37,883 bases of DNA from Desulfurococcaceae archaeon (GTDB lineage: Archaea > Thermoproteota > Thermoprotei_A > Sulfolobales > Ignisphaeraceae), in contig JAJHRF010000012.1 of NCBI GenBank assembly GCA_020832925.1, forward strand, positions 1-37,883, in the 5' to 3' direction. The translations under genes were made by a program, and so were the position numbers. Under the pieces are notes generated by a model. The model ran no database searches, was not told the origin of the DNA, and saw only the letters and a program-made list of their open reading frames with translations. This document shows, piece by piece, positions 35,012-37,883 of this stretch. Numbering within the stretch: the stretch's first letter is position 1; the number at the start of each line of letters is the position of its first letter.

Positions 35012-36276
35012 GCTCCTTGTTAACGGTGTACGCATTCGATGAGCTATGGAGTTTAGTAAACATTGTACGATACGGATTCCAAGCTTTACAACATAGAGGA
35101 TCCCAACTTTATGTACTCTGCACAGTTAAAGATGGTGTTACATGCTATGAAGATGACGATGTAGATATCTCTAGACATGCTCTAGATCACGTAGCTATAG
35201 CCGCAACGTATGCTGATAAGAATGGTATTAAAACAAGCGTAGTTAGTAGAGATGGAGTTGAGGTAGCCGTTGTAACAGATAGAGCTTGGAGAAAACTACC
35301 CGATTTCGCATCAGAGCTTATCAGAGAAGTTAAGAGGTGTAGAAATGTTGAGGAAGCGTTTAAGAGTACTCTACAGCGCTTCGTTGATGAAAAAGATTCT
35401 ATTCCTTCAATTCAAATCCTTACAAACAATAGAGAAGTCATCGCCTGGAGAACACCCCATGGCTTAACCCCTCTTGTTCTAGGGAGCTACTGTTTCGATA
35501 TGGCTATAGTTTCCTCGGAGTCTACAGCTGTGGATATTCTTGGTGGCGATGTTAAGAAGTTTATGGGTGCAGGGGAAGGTGTATATATCTCGCGCTACCT
35601 AGTGAAAACATTTGCGACATCCATATCCAAGGAGCCTAGTCTATGTATGTTCGAGCCACTCTATATAGCGAGACACGACGCTGTTGTCGATGGTGTAAGC
35701 GTCTACATATTCAGGAAGTTATTGGGTGAGAAACTTGCTGAACATCTAGATACTGAAGTCGATGTTGTTGTAGGTGTGCCTGAGACAGCTATACCTTACG
35801 CAATAGGTTTCTCGCATAAGATCGGGAAACCGTTTGAACTAGCTTTCGTTGCTACAGGAGGTAGAAGAAGATCTATGCTTCTCTCAGATCCTTTCGAAAA
35901 AATAATTGCTGTACATCTCAAGATGAACCCCGTAAAGTCTGTTTTAGAGGGAAAGAAAGTTGCGCTTATAGATGATAGCATGGTGACAGGGGCTACCATG
36001 AAAACTGTTGCTCAGATATTGAGGTTTAGGATCGGTGTAAAAGAGCTGCATATATTCATAGCTTCTCCACAATTAATTTCAACATGTCCTTTCGGTATAG
36101 TGAACTTAGATATGAAAACTCTGCTAGCAGCTAATCTTTCATCAGATCTCGCTAGAGATTATCTAGAAGCTGATTCGCTCCACTGGTTATCTAGAGAAGA
36201 TGTGGATACCGTGTGCAGAAAGTTCTCTTTAAAGCTATGCGGTAGATGTTTCGGAGTTAATTTCTTGGGTGGGTGA
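35008..36276 (+). CDS. PurF paralogue lacking the glutaminase nucleophile
   Basis: Homologous to PurF along its length but altered. It begins MSSLLTVYAFDEL, so no cysteine stands at position 2, and the RYST and FNGT glutaminase motifs are gone, though LQHRGSQ remains. The PRPP loop is kept as VALIDDSMVTGATM, but the flexible-loop region NKYVGRGFI of PurF is replaced by VATGGRRRSML. Cysteines matching the Fe-S region persist in STCPFGI and KLCGRCFG. It therefore probably binds PRPP or a nucleotide without using glutamine: a regulatory partner of PurF, an ammonia-using enzyme, or a sensor. The ATG at 35008 is in an ATGA overlap with purF; 422 aa, not decayed. Confidence 0.8.
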   Translation: MSSLLTVYAFDELWSLVNIVRYGFQALQHRGSQLYVLCTVKDGVTCYEDDDVDISRHALDHVAIAATYADKNGIKTSVVSRDGVEVAVVTDRAWRKLPDFASELIREVKRCRNVEEAFKSTLQRFVDEKDSIPSIQILTNNREVIAWRTPHGLTPLVLGSYCFDMAIVSSESTAVDILGGDVKKFMGAGEGVYISRYLVKTFATSISKEPSLCMFEPLYIARHDAVVDGVSVYIFRKLLGEKLAEHLDTEVDVVVGVPETAIPYAIGFSHKIGKPFELAFVATGGRRRSMLLSDPFEKIIAVHLKMNPVKSVLEGKKVALIDDSMVTGATMKTVAQILRFRIGVKELHIFIASPQLISTCPFGIVNLDMKTLLAANLSSDLARDYLEADSLHWLSREDVDTVCRKFSLKLCGRCFGVNFLGG

Positions 36277-36281
36277 TCTAC

Positions 36282-37772
36282 ATGAAGGTTCTACTCGTTG
36301 GATCTGGTGGAAGAGAACACGCTATAGCTAAACTCATTAGGAGGAGCTTGCTAGAGCCGAGAATCTTCGTCGCCATGGACTACAGGAACCCCGGGCTTGA
36401 GAAAGAAGCTGAGGATACGGGAGGTGGCTGGCGTATAGTTAAGACAACAGATCCGCAAAGTGTTGCAAAAGTAGCTGAAGAAGTGTCGCCAGACCTTGTC
36501 GTTATAGGTCCGGAGGAACCTCAGTTTCACGGTGTTTCAGATATCCTTAGAGAGAAAGGGTTCGTAGTCTTCGGGGTATCCAGGAGGTGTGCTGAGGTTG
36601 AGAAGAGCAAGGTTTTCGCCAGGACGTTAATGTGGAAGTACGGTATCGAGGGTAGGCTTTACTTTAAAGCTTTTAGAGATCTTTCGGAAGCTAGGAAGTT
36701 TATAGAGTTTGCAGGGGATGTCGTTATCAAACCTGCTAGACAAGCAGGTGGGAAAGGTGTTAAAGTTCTTAAAGATACCCAGGCTTATCTCTCGAAAGAC
36801 AGGCAAGAGGTTAAGAAGACATACGTAGAGAAGTTGTTTTCGGAGATGGAGCATTTCGTAGATATAGACTACAAGATCTTGGTAGAGCAGAGAGTTGAAG
36901 GTGTTGAGTACACATCCATGGTTATAACAGACGGCGATACAGTTCTACCTTTACCGCTTGTACAAGACCATCCACATGCTTTCGAATTCGATGTAGGTCC
37001 GGAGACAGGAGGTATGGGAAGTATCCAGGGGCCTGGATGGTTGTTGCCGTTCATTACACGGGAAGAGTATCTCAAGACTTTAGAGATAGTTAAGAAGGTT
37101 TTAGATGTTCTTCAGCTAGAGGTTAGGGATAGATATGTAGGGGCTTTCGCTGGGCAAATGATGTTAACAGGTATTTGGGGGCCAACAGTTATAGAGTTCT
37201 ATAGCAGGTTCGGTGATCCTGAGATCTCTAACCTAGTCCCTATAGTTGTTAACGATTTCCTGGAGATCCTCGATAGAGCCGCTAGTAGGAGGTTAGCTGG
37301 TGCTAAACTTGAGATAGATGAAGAGTCTGTAACTATAGTCAAAGCTATAGCTCCAGCGGGTTACCCAGATAACAAGGTTTTAGCGTCAAACCATCCCATA
37401 GCTATCGATGAGCAGAGGATTAGGGAACTAGGGTGTGAAACTCTCTATGCAAGTATTGAGATGAGAAACGACGGGTTTATGTATACCAAAGGTTCGAGAG
37501 TTTTCGAGATAGTTTGTGTAGGTAAAGATTATGAAGATACCTATAAGAGAAGCGAACTTGCTGTAAACTACGTAAGGACGCTCGATGGGCATCCGCTGTT
37601 CTATAGAAGAGATATAGGGTCTAAGGAGCTTCTAAGCGATAGAGTTAGAGTAGCTGAGAAAGTTAGGATAGTCTACAGATCAAGAGCTGAGAAAGGGCTT
37701 CTAGGTAAGATGCTGGTCTGGGTCCCTGGTGAAGGAATTTTTGAGAATCCTTTGATAGGTTTCGTGAGGTGA
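36282..37772 (+). CDS. purD: Phosphoribosylamine-glycine ligase
   Basis: PurD (GAR synthetase) joins phosphoribosylamine and glycine. The N-terminus VLLVGSGGREHAIA and VVIGPEEPQ are family signatures; ATP-grasp landmarks are VIKPARQAGGKGVKVL, FDVGPETGGMGS and IEFYSRFGDPE. At 496 aa it is longer than the bacterial ~430, with extra residues after the ATP-grasp B domain and at the C-terminus. The ATG at 36282 follows GGTGATC; an in-frame GTG at 36273 overlapping the previous stop (GTGA) is possible. Confidence 0.94.
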   Translation: MKVLLVGSGGREHAIAKLIRRSLLEPRIFVAMDYRNPGLEKEAEDTGGGWRIVKTTDPQSVAKVAEEVSPDLVVIGPEEPQFHGVSDILREKGFVVFGVSRRCAEVEKSKVFARTLMWKYGIEGRLYFKAFRDLSEARKFIEFAGDVVIKPARQAGGKGVKVLKDTQAYLSKDRQEVKKTYVEKLFSEMEHFVDIDYKILVEQRVEGVEYTSMVITDGDTVLPLPLVQDHPHAFEFDVGPETGGMGSIQGPGWLLPFITREEYLKTLEIVKKVLDVLQLEVRDRYVGAFAGQMMLTGIWGPTVIEFYSRFGDPEISNLVPIVVNDFLEILDRAASRRLAGAKLEIDEESVTIVKAIAPAGYPDNKVLASNHPIAIDEQRIRELGCETLYASIEMRNDGFMYTKGSRVFEIVCVGKDYEDTYKRSELAVNYVRTLDGHPLFYRRDIGSKELLSDRVRVAEKVRIVYRSRAEKGLLGKMLVWVPGEGIFENPLIGFVR

Positions 37773-37779
37773 GGACTCT

Positions 37780-37883
37780 GTGTACAGGAAGAGAGAATAC
37801 CTCGCTACACCCATGTTCAACAACTCTATAAAGATGATGTTGCTTGGAGGTGGTGAGCTAGGTAAAGAGATAGCTATAGAGGC
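37780..37883 (+). CDS. purT: Formate-dependent GAR transformylase (PurT), 5' part only
   Basis: The window ends 34 codons into this gene. The visible protein starts at GTG 37780 and contains MMLLGGGELGKEIAIE, the N-terminal ATP-grasp signature of PurT. PurT formylates GAR with formate and ATP, the folate-free alternative to PurN. It follows purD by 7 nt as the eighth gene of the operon. Confidence 0.85.
   Translation, partial: MYRKREYLATPMFNNSIKMMLLGGGELGKEIAIE

Overview
The window looks like the chromosome of a hyperthermophilic crenarchaeon of moderate to low GC. A Desulfurococcales or Ignisphaera-like lineage is my inference; no rRNA is present to confirm it. The supporting signs are archaeal PurP-type purine synthesis, an archaeo-eukaryotic primase-fold protein, two C/D box guide RNAs, a stand-alone Lrp/AsnC ligand domain, a Thg1-like remnant, TATA-box promoters placed for leaderless mRNAs, and frequent GTG/TTG starts. 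I see no tRNA, rRNA or CRISPR array.

Layout. 1-5.0 kb: minus-strand operon hypF-hypD-hypC-hypE for [NiFe]-hydrogenase maturation, tightly overlapped, with no hydrogenase structural gene. 5.1-9.0 kb: AEP-fold primase-like protein, a C/D box sRNA, a TatD-related hydrolase, an HtrA-like protease and an unknown protein, all genes on minus. 9.1-11.1 kb: ABC exporter pair. 11.1-16.6 kb: B3/B4-domain protein, KaiC-like ATPase, a decayed gene, YjbQ, a deacylase-like protein lacking metal ligands, a RAM-domain protein, an unknown protein and a glycerophosphodiesterase. 16.5-21.2 kb is the most disturbed part: a second C/D box sRNA with a guide matching a conserved 16S rRNA segment, RidA, two inverted remnants resembling IS605-type tnpB 3' ends, a broken Thg1-like gene beside a 43-aa ORF, a dolichol-kinase-like membrane protein, an Fe-S HhH-like protein and a small secreted or anchored protein that may be truncated. 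21.5-24.2 kb: tldD-tldE.

24.3-37.9 kb is a nearly complete de novo IMP synthesis locus in three units: purP(1)-purB on minus, purE-purK-purP(2) on minus, and purC-purS-purQ-purL-purF-purF2-purD-purT on plus, the last gene cut by the window end. purM and an IMP cyclohydrolase are not here. PurT and two PurPs indicate formate-dependent formylation. The second PurF lacks the N-terminal catalytic cysteine.

The most notable regulatory signal is a repeated palindrome, TACATA-N2/3-TATGTA. It occurs four times between divergent purE and purC and once upstream of purP(1), covering all three purine promoters. I propose it as the operator of an undescribed archaeal purine regulon. Other leads are the PurF2 pseudo-amidotransferase, the two guide RNAs, the Thg1-like pseudogene and the paired mobile-element remnants.
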